Under the pieces are notes generated by a model. The model searched no databases. It was given only the letters and a program-made list of their open reading frames with translations, and was not told where the DNA came from. The position numbers and the translations under genes are program-made. A DNA stretch of 64,000 nucleotides, from contig UGYN01000002.1 in assembly GCA_900457075.1 (NCBI GenBank), positions 3,968,001-4,032,000 on the forward strand. The letters are read 5' to 3'. The DNA comes from Serratia quinivorans (GTDB taxonomy: Bacteria > Pseudomonadota > Gammaproteobacteria > Enterobacterales > Enterobacteriaceae). Each line of letters starts with the position of its first letter. Position 1 is the stretch's first letter. Below are positions 21,071 through 29,562 of this stretch, in pieces.

Positions 21071-21628
21071 ATGTCAGACACACAGGCTACCCATCAATAC
21101 GAACAGCTGATTGATATCTTTAATCAGTGCTTCAGTGATGATTACAACACCCGGCTGGTTAAAGGCGACGATGAGCCGATTTATTTGCCGGCCGACGACC
21201 AACTGCCGTACCACCGCATTGTCTTCGCTCACGGCTATTACGCCAGCGGCATGCATGAGATTTCTCACTGGTGCATTGCCGGTGAGCAGCGCCGTAAACT
21301 GGTCGATTTCGGTTACTGGTACTGCCCGGACGGGCGCGACGCACAGACGCAAAGCGAATTTGAAGCGGTAGAAATTAAACCGCAGTCGCTGGAGTGGATG
21401 TTCTGCGTGGCGGCGGGATTCCCGTTCAACGTCAGTTGCGACAACCTGAACGGTGACTGCGAACCGGATCGCATCGCCTTCCAGCGTAAGGTACGCGAAC
21501 GGGTACTGTTGCTGTTGGAACAGGGAATACCCACAAGACCTGCACGCTTTATTCAGGCATTACAATCGTTTTACAATACGCCACCGCTGACGGCTGAGCT
21601 TTTCCCCTATCCGGAAGATCTCAACTGA
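21071..21628 (+). CDS. epmC: Elongation factor P hydroxylase EpmC
   Basis: 185 residues from the ATG at 21071 (MSDTQATHQYEQLIDIFNQ), matching the family start; an in-frame extension to 21050 is unlikely. The metal-binding motif GMHEISHWCIAG is present. EpmC (YfcM) hydroxylates the beta-lysylated lysine of EF-P. Followed by yfcL, as in E. coli. Confidence 0.93.
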   Translation: MSDTQATHQYEQLIDIFNQCFSDDYNTRLVKGDDEPIYLPADDQLPYHRIVFAHGYYASGMHEISHWCIAGEQRRKLVDFGYWYCPDGRDAQTQSEFEAVEIKPQSLEWMFCVAAGFPFNVSCDNLNGDCEPDRIAFQRKVRERVLLLLEQGIPTRPARFIQALQSFYNTPPLTAELFPYPEDLN

Positions 21629-21659
21629 CCGTCAGTTTGTTATTTAATGAGGAAATTTG

Positions 21660-21941
21660 ATGATCGCAGAATTCGAAGCGCGCATTTTGGCGCTGATTGA
21701 TGACATGGTAGAGCACGCCAGCGATGATGAACTGTTTGCCGGTGGCTACCTGCGCGGTCATCTGACATTGGCGGTTGCCGAAGTGGAAGAGCTGGGCGAA
21801 CACAGCGCCGAAGCGCTGAAAACGCAGGTGGAAAGCAGCCTGCATAAAGCCATTGCTGCCGGTGAGCTGTCGCCGCCGGACCAGGTGTTGGTGTATGGCA
21901 TGTGGGAAAATCTGTACCAAACCGCACTGCCGACCGCCTGA
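21660..21941 (+). CDS. yfcL: YfcL family protein
   Basis: 93 residues from the ATG at 21660, with GAGGAAATT upstream. The opening [20 protein letters not shown] is nearly the E. coli YfcL sequence. Acidic, soluble and of unknown function. Converges on mnmC with a stem-loop between them. Confidence 0.9.
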   Translation: MIAEFEARILALIDDMVEHASDDELFAGGYLRGHLTLAVAEVEELGEHSAEALKTQVESSLHKAIAAGELSPPDQVLVYGMWENLYQTALPTA

Positions 21942-21949
21942 TCCGTTTT

Positions 21950-21975
21950 ACGAGGCGCTGAAAACAGCGCCTCGT
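21950..21975. terminator. Stem-loop between convergent yfcL and mnmC
   Basis: Perfect 11-bp stem ACGAGGCGCTG/CAGCGCCTCGT with loop AAAA. It lacks a long T run in either direction, so termination is likely but not certain. Confidence 0.65.
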
Positions 21976-21985
21976 AACACCGTCA

Positions 21986-24006
21986 TTAAACCGCACGTCC
22001 CTTCAGTAGTTTCCTTACCCACATCCGATTAGGATTCAATGCTGCCAGCATGTCTGCGTCGCCCGGCAAGGGTTCGCCGAACAGCTGCGCCGCCAAAATT
22101 TCCGCCGCCAGCGGTGCCGAGCACAGCCCACGGGAGCCCAACGCGCCAATCACAAACAGATTGGGATAGCTCGGTGCATTGGCGATAGCCTCGCCGCGTT
22201 GATGCTGGCGCTGCAGATCCTGATATTGCGTCAGCGTAGCCTGATAGTCCGGTACTGCACCGATCATCGGCAGGTGATCGCGGGTGGCGCTGCGCACGCC
22301 GCAGCGGGCCTGCTGACCGCTGACATCAACCTGTGCTGGCCAGGTCTGTTCCGGCAGGCAGCGCAGCAGGCGAGCACGGTTGTCCTGCTGTTCTTCCTCG
22401 CGGTATTCGGTGGCGGTTTCGCCGCGCTGGTAGCTGGCACCGATGCAGTGCTGTTGGTTGTTGGCATTGACCGGCGTCAGGTAGCCGTCGTAACACAGCA
22501 CCTGTTTCAATTCGCTCAGCGCTGGGGTGGTGGGAATATGGGAGACTTGACCGCGCACCGCATAAACCGGCAGCGCTTCGCTGGGCGCCAGTTCGCCAAG
22601 CCGATGGCCGTTGGCCAGGATCACCGTCGCATGCTGTCGGGTTTCTCCCTGGTTGAAACTGAGCTGCCAGCCGCTGTCGGTGGCGGTCAGGGCTTGGACG
22701 TCAGACTCATAGTGACAGCTTAACCCCTGATGTTGCGCCAGGGCTATCGCATTGCGCGTCAGCTCGGCCGGGCACAGCCAGCCACCCTGCGGGTAGTTAA
22801 TGCCGCCAAAACCACTGTCGATACCGCACAGGGCGCTGAGCGTGGTGCGATCGGCCGCCACGGCCAGTTGCTGTGGCCATTCAACTGCCAGCATGTTGGC
22901 AATCTTCCCGGCACTTTTTTCATCATAGGCCAATTGGCTGACGCCACACCACTGGTGGTCAAACGTCACGCCCTGTTTTAGCAGCGCATCGTACTGGCGG
23001 CGGGCAAAAAGGAAAGCGGCGCTGAAGAAGTTTTCCAGTGCATCGCCGCGGCCGTTCAGCAATGGATAAAGCGCTCCCTGACGGTTGCCCGATGCCCCTT
23101 CGGCCGCCTGAGGATCGGCGCAGTACAGCGTGACCTTCGCACCACGGCGCAGCAAGGCGAGGGCAGTCAAGGCGCTGGCAACGCCGCCGCCAATGATAGC
23201 AATATCGTCGGTATTGTCGGCTGCCGGGCGCAGTAACCAGGGCGTGGGGTGGGCCACCGCTGGTGCATCGGCAGGCAGCTCGCCAATCAGCATTTCACGT
23301 TTCTGGCCGAAACCTTTGCTTTTTATGACTTCAAATCCGGCCTGCTGCAGCCCGCGCCGCACAAAACCTGCTGCGGTGAAGGTGGCCAGGCTGCCCCCGG
23401 CCGGGCAAAGCGCGCCATGGCGGCGAACAATTGCTCGGTCCACATATCCGGATTTTTCGACGGGGCGAAGCCGTCGAGGAACCAGGCATCGATTTGGCGG
23501 TGCATGCTGGCGTCGAAGTGCGGTAGCAATTCGTTCACGTCACCGAACCACAGATCCAGCGTAATGCGGCCTTCCGCCAGCAACAGGCGGTGGCAGCCCG
23601 GCAGCGGCAACGGCCATTGGGCGCGTAACTCGTCGGCATAGGGAGCCAGCTCTGGCCAACGGGCATGTGCCGCCGCCAGATCGGCCTGCAGCAGCGGGAA
23701 TTTTTCAAAGCTGATAAAGTGAAGCCGCTGCAGCGTGGCATCCGGCGTTGTGGCATGAAAATCGGCAAAGGCCTGCCACAGGGTTAAAAAATTAAGTCCG
23801 GTGCCGAAGCCGGTTTCCGCCACGATAAACAGCGGGCGAGGGTGTTCGGCAAAACGTGACGGCAGCCGGTTGCCCTTGAGAAACACGTAGCGGGTTTCTT
23901 CCAGCCCATCCTGATTAGAAAAGTAGACGTCATCAAACTGTTTCGAAACAGGTGTACCCTGTTCATTCCAGGATAACGCTGCGGTTTGGATCGGGGCGTG
24001 GCTCAC
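21986..24006 (-). CDS. mnmC: Bifunctional tRNA 5-methylaminomethyl-2-thiouridine enzyme MnmC, one frameshift as sequenced
   Basis: The N-terminal SAM-dependent methyltransferase (MnmD) runs from a GTG at 24006, read [16 protein letters not shown], with [18 protein letters not shown] and [17 protein letters not shown]. The frame breaks in the C run 23394-23398: adding one C restores [20 protein letters not shown]. The C-terminal FAD oxidoreductase follows ([21 protein letters not shown]; ends [17 protein letters not shown]). With the base restored the gene is 674 codons (E. coli about 668). MnmC makes mnm5s2U at the wobble position of several tRNAs. A homopolymer undercount is the simplest explanation. 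Confidence 0.9.
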
Positions 24007-24095
24007 GGTTGGTTGCTCGTAACTCAAGGGGTGACGGGATTCTAACGGCGCTGGCGCTATGGCGCAAACTGGATAAGAATAAAGCTGAAAAACGC

Positions 24096-24129
24096 TGAAT
24101 CGGACTTGTTCGGCGTACATCTGTACGCT
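24096..24129 (+). promoter_or_regulatory. FadR and FabR operator-like sites upstream of fabB
   Basis: GGCGTACATCTGTACGCT (24112-24129) is an almost perfect palindrome matching the FabR consensus. Directly upstream, AATCGGACTTGTT (about 24098-24110) resembles the FadR activator site described at E. coli fabB. Both regulators control fabB there; binding here is inferred. Confidence 0.7.
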
Positions 24130-24177
24130 AAAGTGCGATGCAAAATCCCGAATGTAAAAATGTGGAAGAGGTACTGA

Positions 24178-25392
24178 ATGAAACGTGCAGTGATTACTGG
24201 CCTGGGAATCGTCTCCAGCATTGGTAACAACCAGCAGGAGGTCCTGGCGAGCCTGCAGGAAGGACGTTCTGGGATCACTTTCTCCCAGGAACTGAAAGAT
24301 TCCGGCATGCGTAGTCACGTATGGGGCGATGTTAAACTGGACACCACAGGTCTGATCGACCGTAAAGTGATGCGCTTTATGAGCGATGCGTCCGTTTATG
24401 CCTATCTTTCCATGGAAGAAGCCATCAAAGACTCAGGTCTGGCTGCCGATCAGGTTTCCAACGATCGCACCGGTCTGGTAGTTGGCTCAGGTGGCGGCTC
24501 TCCGCGCAACCAGGTTGCCGGATCCGACGGCATGCGTGCCAAAGGCCTGCGCGGCGTTGGCCCGTACATGGTGACCAAAGCCATGGCTTCAGGCGTTTCC
24601 GCCTGCCTGGCAACCCCGTTCAAAATTCGTGGCGTTAACTATTCCATCAGCTCTGCCTGCGCAACCTCTGCACACTGCATTGGCCACGCGGTTGAACTGA
24701 TCCAACTGGGCAAGCAGGACGTAGTCTTTGCCGGCGGCGGTGAAGAACTGTGCTGGGAAATGGCCTGTGAGTTCGATGCGATGGGCGCTCTGTCCACCAG
24801 CTACAACGACACTCCGGAAAAAGCTTCCCGTACCTATGATGCAGCGCGTGACGGTTTCGTCATCGCCGGCGGCGGCGGTATGGTGGTAGTAGAAGAGCTG
24901 GAACATGCTCTGGCGCGTGGCGCACACATCTACGCTGAGATCATCGGCTACGGTGCGACCTCCGACGGTGCCGATATGGTTGCGCCATCAGGCGAAGGCG
25001 CAGTGCGTTGCATGAAAATGGCAATGCAGGGCGTTGACACCCCAATCGACTACATGAACGTGCACGGGACTTCTACGCCGGTTGGCGATGTGAAGGAACT
25101 GGGCGCTATCCGTGAAGTGTTTGGCGACAACACCCCGGCAATCTCCTCCACCAAGGCCATGACCGGTCACTCACTGGGCGCCGCCGGCGTGCAGGAAGCG
25201 ATCTACAGCCTGTTGATGGTTGAGCACGGCTTTATTGCGCCGAGCATCAACATCGAAAACCTGGATGAGAAAGCCGCAGGCATGAACATCGTGACTCAGC
25301 CGACTCAACGCGAGCTGACTACCGTGATGTCCAACAGCTTCGGTTTCGGCGGCACCAACGCCACGCTGGTAATGCGTAAGCTGCAGAAGTAA
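24178..25392 (+). CDS. fabB: Beta-ketoacyl-ACP synthase I FabB
   Basis: 404-residue condensing enzyme of fatty-acid elongation, essential for unsaturated fatty acids. The catalytic triad is visible: nucleophile Cys in [16 protein letters not shown], His in [11 protein letters not shown] and His in [14 protein letters not shown]. The C-terminal [11 protein letters not shown] signature is present. GAGGTACTGA precedes the ATG. Divergent from mnmC. Confidence 0.97.
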   Translation: MKRAVITGLGIVSSIGNNQQEVLASLQEGRSGITFSQELKDSGMRSHVWGDVKLDTTGLIDRKVMRFMSDASVYAYLSMEEAIKDSGLAADQVSNDRTGLVVGSGGGSPRNQVAGSDGMRAKGLRGVGPYMVTKAMASGVSACLATPFKIRGVNYSISSACATSAHCIGHAVELIQLGKQDVVFAGGGEELCWEMACEFDAMGALSTSYNDTPEKASRTYDAARDGFVIAGGGGMVVVEELEHALARGAHIYAEIIGYGATSDGADMVAPSGEGAVRCMKMAMQGVDTPIDYMNVHGTSTPVGDVKELGAIREVFGDNTPAISSTKAMTGHSLGAAGVQEAIYSLLMVEHGFIAPSINIENLDEKAAGMNIVTQPTQRELTTVMSNSFGFGGTNATLVMRKLQK

Positions 25393-25414
25393 TACCGGCT
25401 CAAGGTTTTAGAAT

Positions 25415-25440
25415 AAAGCCTGCGTTTTCGCGGGCTTTTT
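25415..25440 (+). terminator. Intrinsic terminator downstream of fabB
   Basis: Stem AAAGCCTGCG/CGCGGGCTTT with loop TTTT, followed by further Ts, 22 bp after the fabB stop. Confidence 0.85.
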
Positions 25441-25602
25441 AATGCCTGTCGATCCTGCCGGTTGGCCGCTCGGAGTTATCTCAAATTACATCTTCTGACG
25501 GATCATTAACGCTTCGTTCAGCCTTTTGCGCATACAATGGCTCAATAGCGCGAATATCACTCGGCGTAGCATTTCAGAGTGACCGAACATTGAGGCAATA
25601 GT

Positions 25603-25824
25603 ATGAAAAAGTTAATTGCAGTTGGGCTGCTGTCGGTATTTTTGGCTGGGTGCGCGACTGAATCACCTTGTGTCCCGGTCTATGACGATCAGGGGCGTTT
25701 GGTGCACACCAACACCTGTATGAAAGGCACCACTCAGGATAACTGGGAAACCGCAGGCGCTATCGCCGGTGGTGCAGCGGCGGTTGCCGGTCTGACGCTG
25801 GGTATTATCGCGTTAACCAAATAA
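25603..25824 (+). CDS. Small hypothetical lipoprotein
   Basis: 73 residues with a clear lipoprotein signal (MKKLIAVGLLSVFLAGCAT; Cys17). Two further Cys (SPCVPVYDD, NTCMKG) may form a disulfide. The C-terminal third is a Gly/Ala-rich hydrophobic segment (AIAGGAAAVAGLTLGIIALTK), perhaps a membrane helix. TGAGGCAATAGT precedes the ATG. Followed by its own terminator, so it is likely monocistronic. I do not recognise a named E. coli counterpart. Confidence 0.8.
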   Translation: MKKLIAVGLLSVFLAGCATESPCVPVYDDQGRLVHTNTCMKGTTQDNWETAGAIAGGAAAVAGLTLGIIALTK

Positions 25825-25850
25825 CCTTCCGTCGGTGAGTTTCCCCGTAT

Positions 25851-25878
25851 AAAACCCAGCCTCCGCGCTGGGTTTTTC
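25851..25878 (+). terminator. Intrinsic terminator after the small lipoprotein gene
   Basis: Stem AACCCAGC/GCTGGGTT with a 6-base loop, followed by TTT, 27 bp after the stop codon. Confidence 0.85.
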
Positions 25879-26028
25879 TTTGGCTGAGACACCGCCGGTT
25901 GATTGATATCAAAGTATTTTTATTTCCAGTCAGTTGGCAAACACGGCTTTGTCAGCGGGTGTAAATTCCATTCCTGCGCAGGCACTTGGCCGATATACTC
26001 CGGCTATCCCACACTCTGGAATCACCTG

Positions 26029-26451
26029 ATGTCGGCTTTGGCGTCCATCTCTTTATCCATGCACCGTTTGCGCTTCGCTAAAAAGCGGGCCTGTGCATGG
26101 CTATTGGTCGTCAGTTGGCTGTTGTTGAATACCCAATTGGCGTTGGCCAGCCATAATTGCAACCTGCAGTTCAGCGGTGAAGCCCCCATGGCCCAGCATA
26201 TGATGCATATGCAAAACAGCCTGCCTTCGTCAGACCAGATGCAAACCCAGGGGCCGCTGTGCGAGAAGCATTGTGTCCCTGAGTCCGCCCAACAGGATCA
26301 TGCCAGCCTGACGTTAGCCGCCTTGCCGGTCAGCAGCGAATTGGCCGTTATTGCTCTTTCCCCGTCACTTTCTATCCCACTTAACACCTGGCAAACGCCA
26401 CCGATAACAGGCCCGCCGGCGGAGATTGTTTTCTGCCGGTTCCGTGAATAG
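26029..26451 (+). CDS. Small Cys/His/Met-rich membrane-anchored protein heading the cus operon
   Basis: 140 residues from an ATG at 26029 (a start at Met13 is also possible). A basic stretch (MHRLRFAKKRACAW) precedes one hydrophobic segment ending near LALASHNC. The periplasmic part is rich in possible metal ligands: MAQHMMHMQNS, LCEKHCVPES, QDH. It ends ITGPPAEIVFCRFRE; the CxFRE ending is shared with ScsA at 45.0-45.4 kb. It precedes cusF by 68 bp, so a copper-related role is inferred, and the GPPA segment recalls DUF2946-type copper-locus proteins. A TATACT hexamer at 25994 could be a -10 element. Function unknown. Confidence 0.7.
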   Translation: MSALASISLSMHRLRFAKKRACAWLLVVSWLLLNTQLALASHNCNLQFSGEAPMAQHMMHMQNSLPSSDQMQTQGPLCEKHCVPESAQQDHASLTLAALPVSSELAVIALSPSLSIPLNTWQTPPITGPPAEIVFCRFRE

Positions 26452-26519
26452 CTCTGACAACCGCTTTGCCGTCCCTGACGGCCACCCGCGTTTGTTAACT
26501 ATTTAATGGAGTACCCGTT

Positions 26520-26843
26520 ATGCGTAATTTATTTGCCGCTGTACTGATCACCCTGTTTTTCTCCTCTGCCGTCAGCGCCGCCGATATGGCGATGCAGCAT
26601 TCTGCCGTAAAACCTACCGTCGAAATCCATAGCCAGGGCGTCATCAAGGCCTGGGATGAGCGCAAGGTATCCATCGCACACCAGGCCATTCCGGCGCTCA
26701 ACTGGCCGCCCATGACCATGAGTTTCCAGCTCCCCTCATCGCCATCGCTCACCGTACTGCCTGTGGGAACGGCGGTTGATTTCAGCTTCCTGCCGGTCGA
26801 CGGCGGTTATCGGCTGATTGCTATCGCAACCGCTCGGCAATAA
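26520..26843 (+). CDS. cusF: CusF-like periplasmic copper/silver chaperone
   Basis: 107 residues; signal peptide cleaved near VSAAD (about residue 21). The metal site is complete with E. coli CusF spacing: His54, Trp62, Met65 and Met67 in HQAIPALNWPPMTM (Trp caps Cu(I)/Ag(I) by a cation-pi contact). A small OB-fold domain follows. It hands metal to CusB/CusA. It ends 10 bp before the channel gene, within one operon. Confidence 0.9.
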   Translation: MRNLFAAVLITLFFSSAVSAADMAMQHSAVKPTVEIHSQGVIKAWDERKVSIAHQAIPALNWPPMTMSFQLPSSPSLTVLPVGTAVDFSFLPVDGGYRLIAIATARQ

Positions 26844-26853
26844 CGGAGGCGTC

Positions 26854-28114
26854 ATGACCATTATTCTTTCTCACCCTTTACGGGTGGGCTGGCTGCTGCT
26901 TGCCTGTTGGGCACCGGCCAGCCTGGCAGCGGAATTGACGCTGCAACAATCGTTGACGGCGGCGGAACGCTATTCGGCGGAACTTTCGGCCAATCGGCAT
27001 CAGGTGAATGCCCTGGAGAACATGGCGGATTCGGCGATGCAATTGCCCGATCCCAAGTTGAAGTTCGGGATTGAAAACGTGCCGGTGCAGGGGGGCAACG
27101 CCCGGCGACTCACCCGCGAAGGCATGACGATGGGGCGGGTCGGCATCATGCAGGATTACGTCAGCAGCACCAAACGCCAGCGCAAGGCGGATACCCTGCG
27201 TGCCGAAGCCAGCCAGACGGATGCCGGCAGCGCTACCATCCGTGCCCGTTTGCAGCAGCAAACCGCGCAGGCGTGGCTGGAACTGGCGCTGAGCCGGCAA
27301 ACCTTGCGTGACGCCACCGCACTGGTTACGGAGAGTGAGCGTCAAATTGCCACTCAGCATGCCGGTGTGGCCGGTGGCGGCACTCCTGCCAGCGGCGTGC
27401 TGGATGCCAGATTGACGCTGCTGGCCATGCAGGACCGCATCAGTGAGGCACAACGCGACGTTGCGGTAGCGCAGGCACGCCTGACGCAACTGACCGGTCA
27501 GGCAACCACGGACACTGCCGGGGCAATGCCACGCTTTGAACGTTTGCCGGCCGACAGCAACGTCTTGCGCCAGGCGATCAAACAACATCCTGAGGTGCAG
27601 CAGGCCAGTCGCGAGGCCGATGTGGCCAGGGCCCGTTCGGCACAGTCAGAGGTGGCGGCCATACCGGACGTGGGGGGTTGAGGTGTATTACGGCAAGCGC
27701 GCCGACGATTATGAGGATCTGGCCGGGGTGATGTTTACCGTTGATCTGCCGCTGTTCCGTTCGCAGCGGCAGGATAAAGACTATGCCGCTGACGTGTCCC
27801 GCAACATGGAGGCCAACGATCGGCTGACGTTGCTGATCCGCGATCATCAGGCGCAGCTCGACACGCTGTTGGCACAGTACCAGGCGGCGCAGGCGCAATG
27901 GCAGCGACAGCAGCAACAGGCGATCCCCCTGCAGCAACAGCGAGTGACTTTGCTGTTGGCGCAATATCGCAGTGGAAAAAGCGACTTGTCTGCGCTGCTG
28001 GAGGCACGGCGGGCGCTGCTCGACAGCCGCCTCAGCGCCGGTAAAGCCGCCCGTGGACTGGCGCAGATTTGGGCTGCCATCCGCTATCTCACCCCTCAGG
28101 AGGCAATGCAATGA
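26854..28114 (+). CDS. TolC-family outer-membrane channel of the Cus efflux system, one frameshift as sequenced
   Basis: Starts at the ATG at 26854 after AACGGAGGCG. Signal peptide (ends SLAAEL), then two OMF repeats of coiled helices (LTLQQSLTAAERYSAEL; KTERs like SATIRARLQQQTAQAWLEL). The frame breaks in the G run 27672-27677: removing one G restores IPDVGVEVYYGKRADDYEDL. The reconstructed product is 419 residues, shorter than E. coli CusC (457) and without a lipobox, so it is closer to a CzcC-type channel in the CusC position. The stop overlaps cusB (ATGA). Confidence 0.85.
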
Positions 28115-29562
28115 GAATGCCATTTAAGCTGGCGCTGTTAGCGGCGTTGATCGGCGGTGGGCTGGCCGGGTATGGGTTGGGTTCGGCGGGGGAGGCCGCG
28201 CCGCAGGCAGACAAAACGGAACGACAGGTACTGTATTGGTACGATCCGATGATGCCTGCCCAGCGCTTTGATAAGCCGGGGAAATCCCCCTTTATGGATA
28301 TGCAACTGGTGCCGCGCTATGCCGATGAGGCCGAGACGCAGGGCGGTGTGACCATCAGTGCGCGCCAGCAGCAGAATCTGGGGGTACGTATTGAGACCGC
28401 TCAGTTGCGCGCGTTGGATCAGCAGCTTGACGCTTTTGGCAGCGTAGCGACGGATGAGCGTGGGGTGCAGATTATTGCCGCCCGTGCCAATGGGCTGGTG
28501 GAAAAACTCTATGTCCGTGCCAGCCAGCAGCAGGTGAAAAAAGGCCAGCCGCTGGCACAGTTGTGGATCCCGGAGTGGAGTGCGGCGCAGCAGGAGTATT
28601 TGGCGATACGGCAACTGGGCGATCGCGCATTGACCGCCGCCGCCCGCCAGCGGTTGCAGCTGTTATTTATGCCCGAGGCGGTGATACGGCAGGTTGAGCG
28701 CACGGGCAAGCCCGAGCCACGTATTAAGATAGTGGCGCCGGAGAGCGGATATGTGAACAAGCTAAGCGTGCTTGAGGGCGCTCAGGTGACCGCGGCGCAG
28801 GGGTTATTTGAGCTGGCGAGGCTGGATCCGGTGTGGATCGTGGCCGACTATCCGCAGGCGCAGGCCGGGTTACTCAAGGTGGGCGACAAGGTGCAGGCCG
28901 CTTCTGCCAGCTGGCCGGGGGAAAGGTTTGCAGGCGAGGTGAGTGAACTGCTGGCCAATGTCGATCCGCTAACCCGCACCTTCAAAGCGCGCATTCTGTT
29001 AAAAAATCCTCAGCAAAGGCTGCGGCCAGGCATGTACCTGCAACTGACGCTATCGCAGAACGCCGTCGGCAAACCGGTGCTGGCAATCCCGCAGGAGGCG
29101 CTGATAGATAACGGCGATCGTAACCGGGTATTGGTTGCCGAAGGTAACGGCCATTTCACGCCGGTGGAGGTGGTGGCCGGGCGCGTACAGGATGGCTGGG
29201 TGGAGATCAAACGCGGGCTGAGCGCCGGGCAACAGGTGGTGACCTCCGGTCAGTTCCTGATCGACTCCGAGGCCAGTATGCGCAGTGCCTTGCCGCAGAT
29301 GGCGGCACAAACCGAAGTTAAACAGTATCAGGCCGTAGGGGTGATTGAGGCACTCAATGGCGACACCATGACGTTGTCCCACGGACCAGTGCCGGAATTG
29401 CAGTGGCCGGCGATGACCATGGATTTTGCTCTGCCGCCGGGGGGATTACCGGCAGGCATCAAGCCTGGCGACCGGGTAAAAATTCACTTTAGCGTCGACG
29501 ACAGCGGTTCACATATCAGCCAGGTTCTGCCGATCAATGCCGGGCACGGAGGCCACTTATGA
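28111..29562 (+). CDS. cusB: Cus-type periplasmic adaptor CusB with C-terminal CusF-like domain
   Basis: 483 residues from the ATG at 28111 (CAGGAGGCA upstream). An N-terminal signal/anchor is followed by the CusB metal-transfer segment [18 protein letters not shown] then MDM, with the three Met of the family at matching spacing. Barrel-sandwich hybrid, hairpin and membrane-proximal domains follow ([23 protein letters not shown]). The last 80 residues are a second CusF-like domain whose His-8-Trp-3-Met-2-Met pattern is intact ([15 protein letters not shown]). Links CusA to the outer-membrane channel. Confidence 0.92.
   Translation: MRMPFKLALLAALIGGGLAGYGLGSAGEAAPQADKTERQVLYWYDPMMPAQRFDKPGKSPFMDMQLVPRYADEAETQGGVTISARQQQNLGVRIETAQLRALDQQLDAFGSVATDERGVQIIAARANGLVEKLYVRASQQQVKKGQPLAQLWIPEWSAAQQEYLAIRQLGDRALTAAARQRLQLLFMPEAVIRQVERTGKPEPRIKIVAPESGYVNKLSVLEGAQVTAAQGLFELARLDPVWIVADYPQAQAGLLKVGDKVQAASASWPGERFAGEVSELLANVDPLTRTFKARILLKNPQQRLRPGMYLQLTLSQNAVGKPVLAIPQEALIDNGDRNRVLVAEGNGHFTPVEVVAGRVQDGWVEIKRGLSAGQQVVTSGQFLIDSEASMRSALPQMAAQTEVKQYQAVGVIEALNGDTMTLSHGPVPELQWPAMTMDFALPPGGLPAGIKPGDRVKIHFSVDDSGSHISQVLPINAGHGGHL

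Noticed and set aside
21986..23443. A stand-alone FAD oxidoreductase gene and a separate MnmD gene
   Set aside because: The two halves join exactly into full-length MnmC when one C is restored in the run at 23394-23398.
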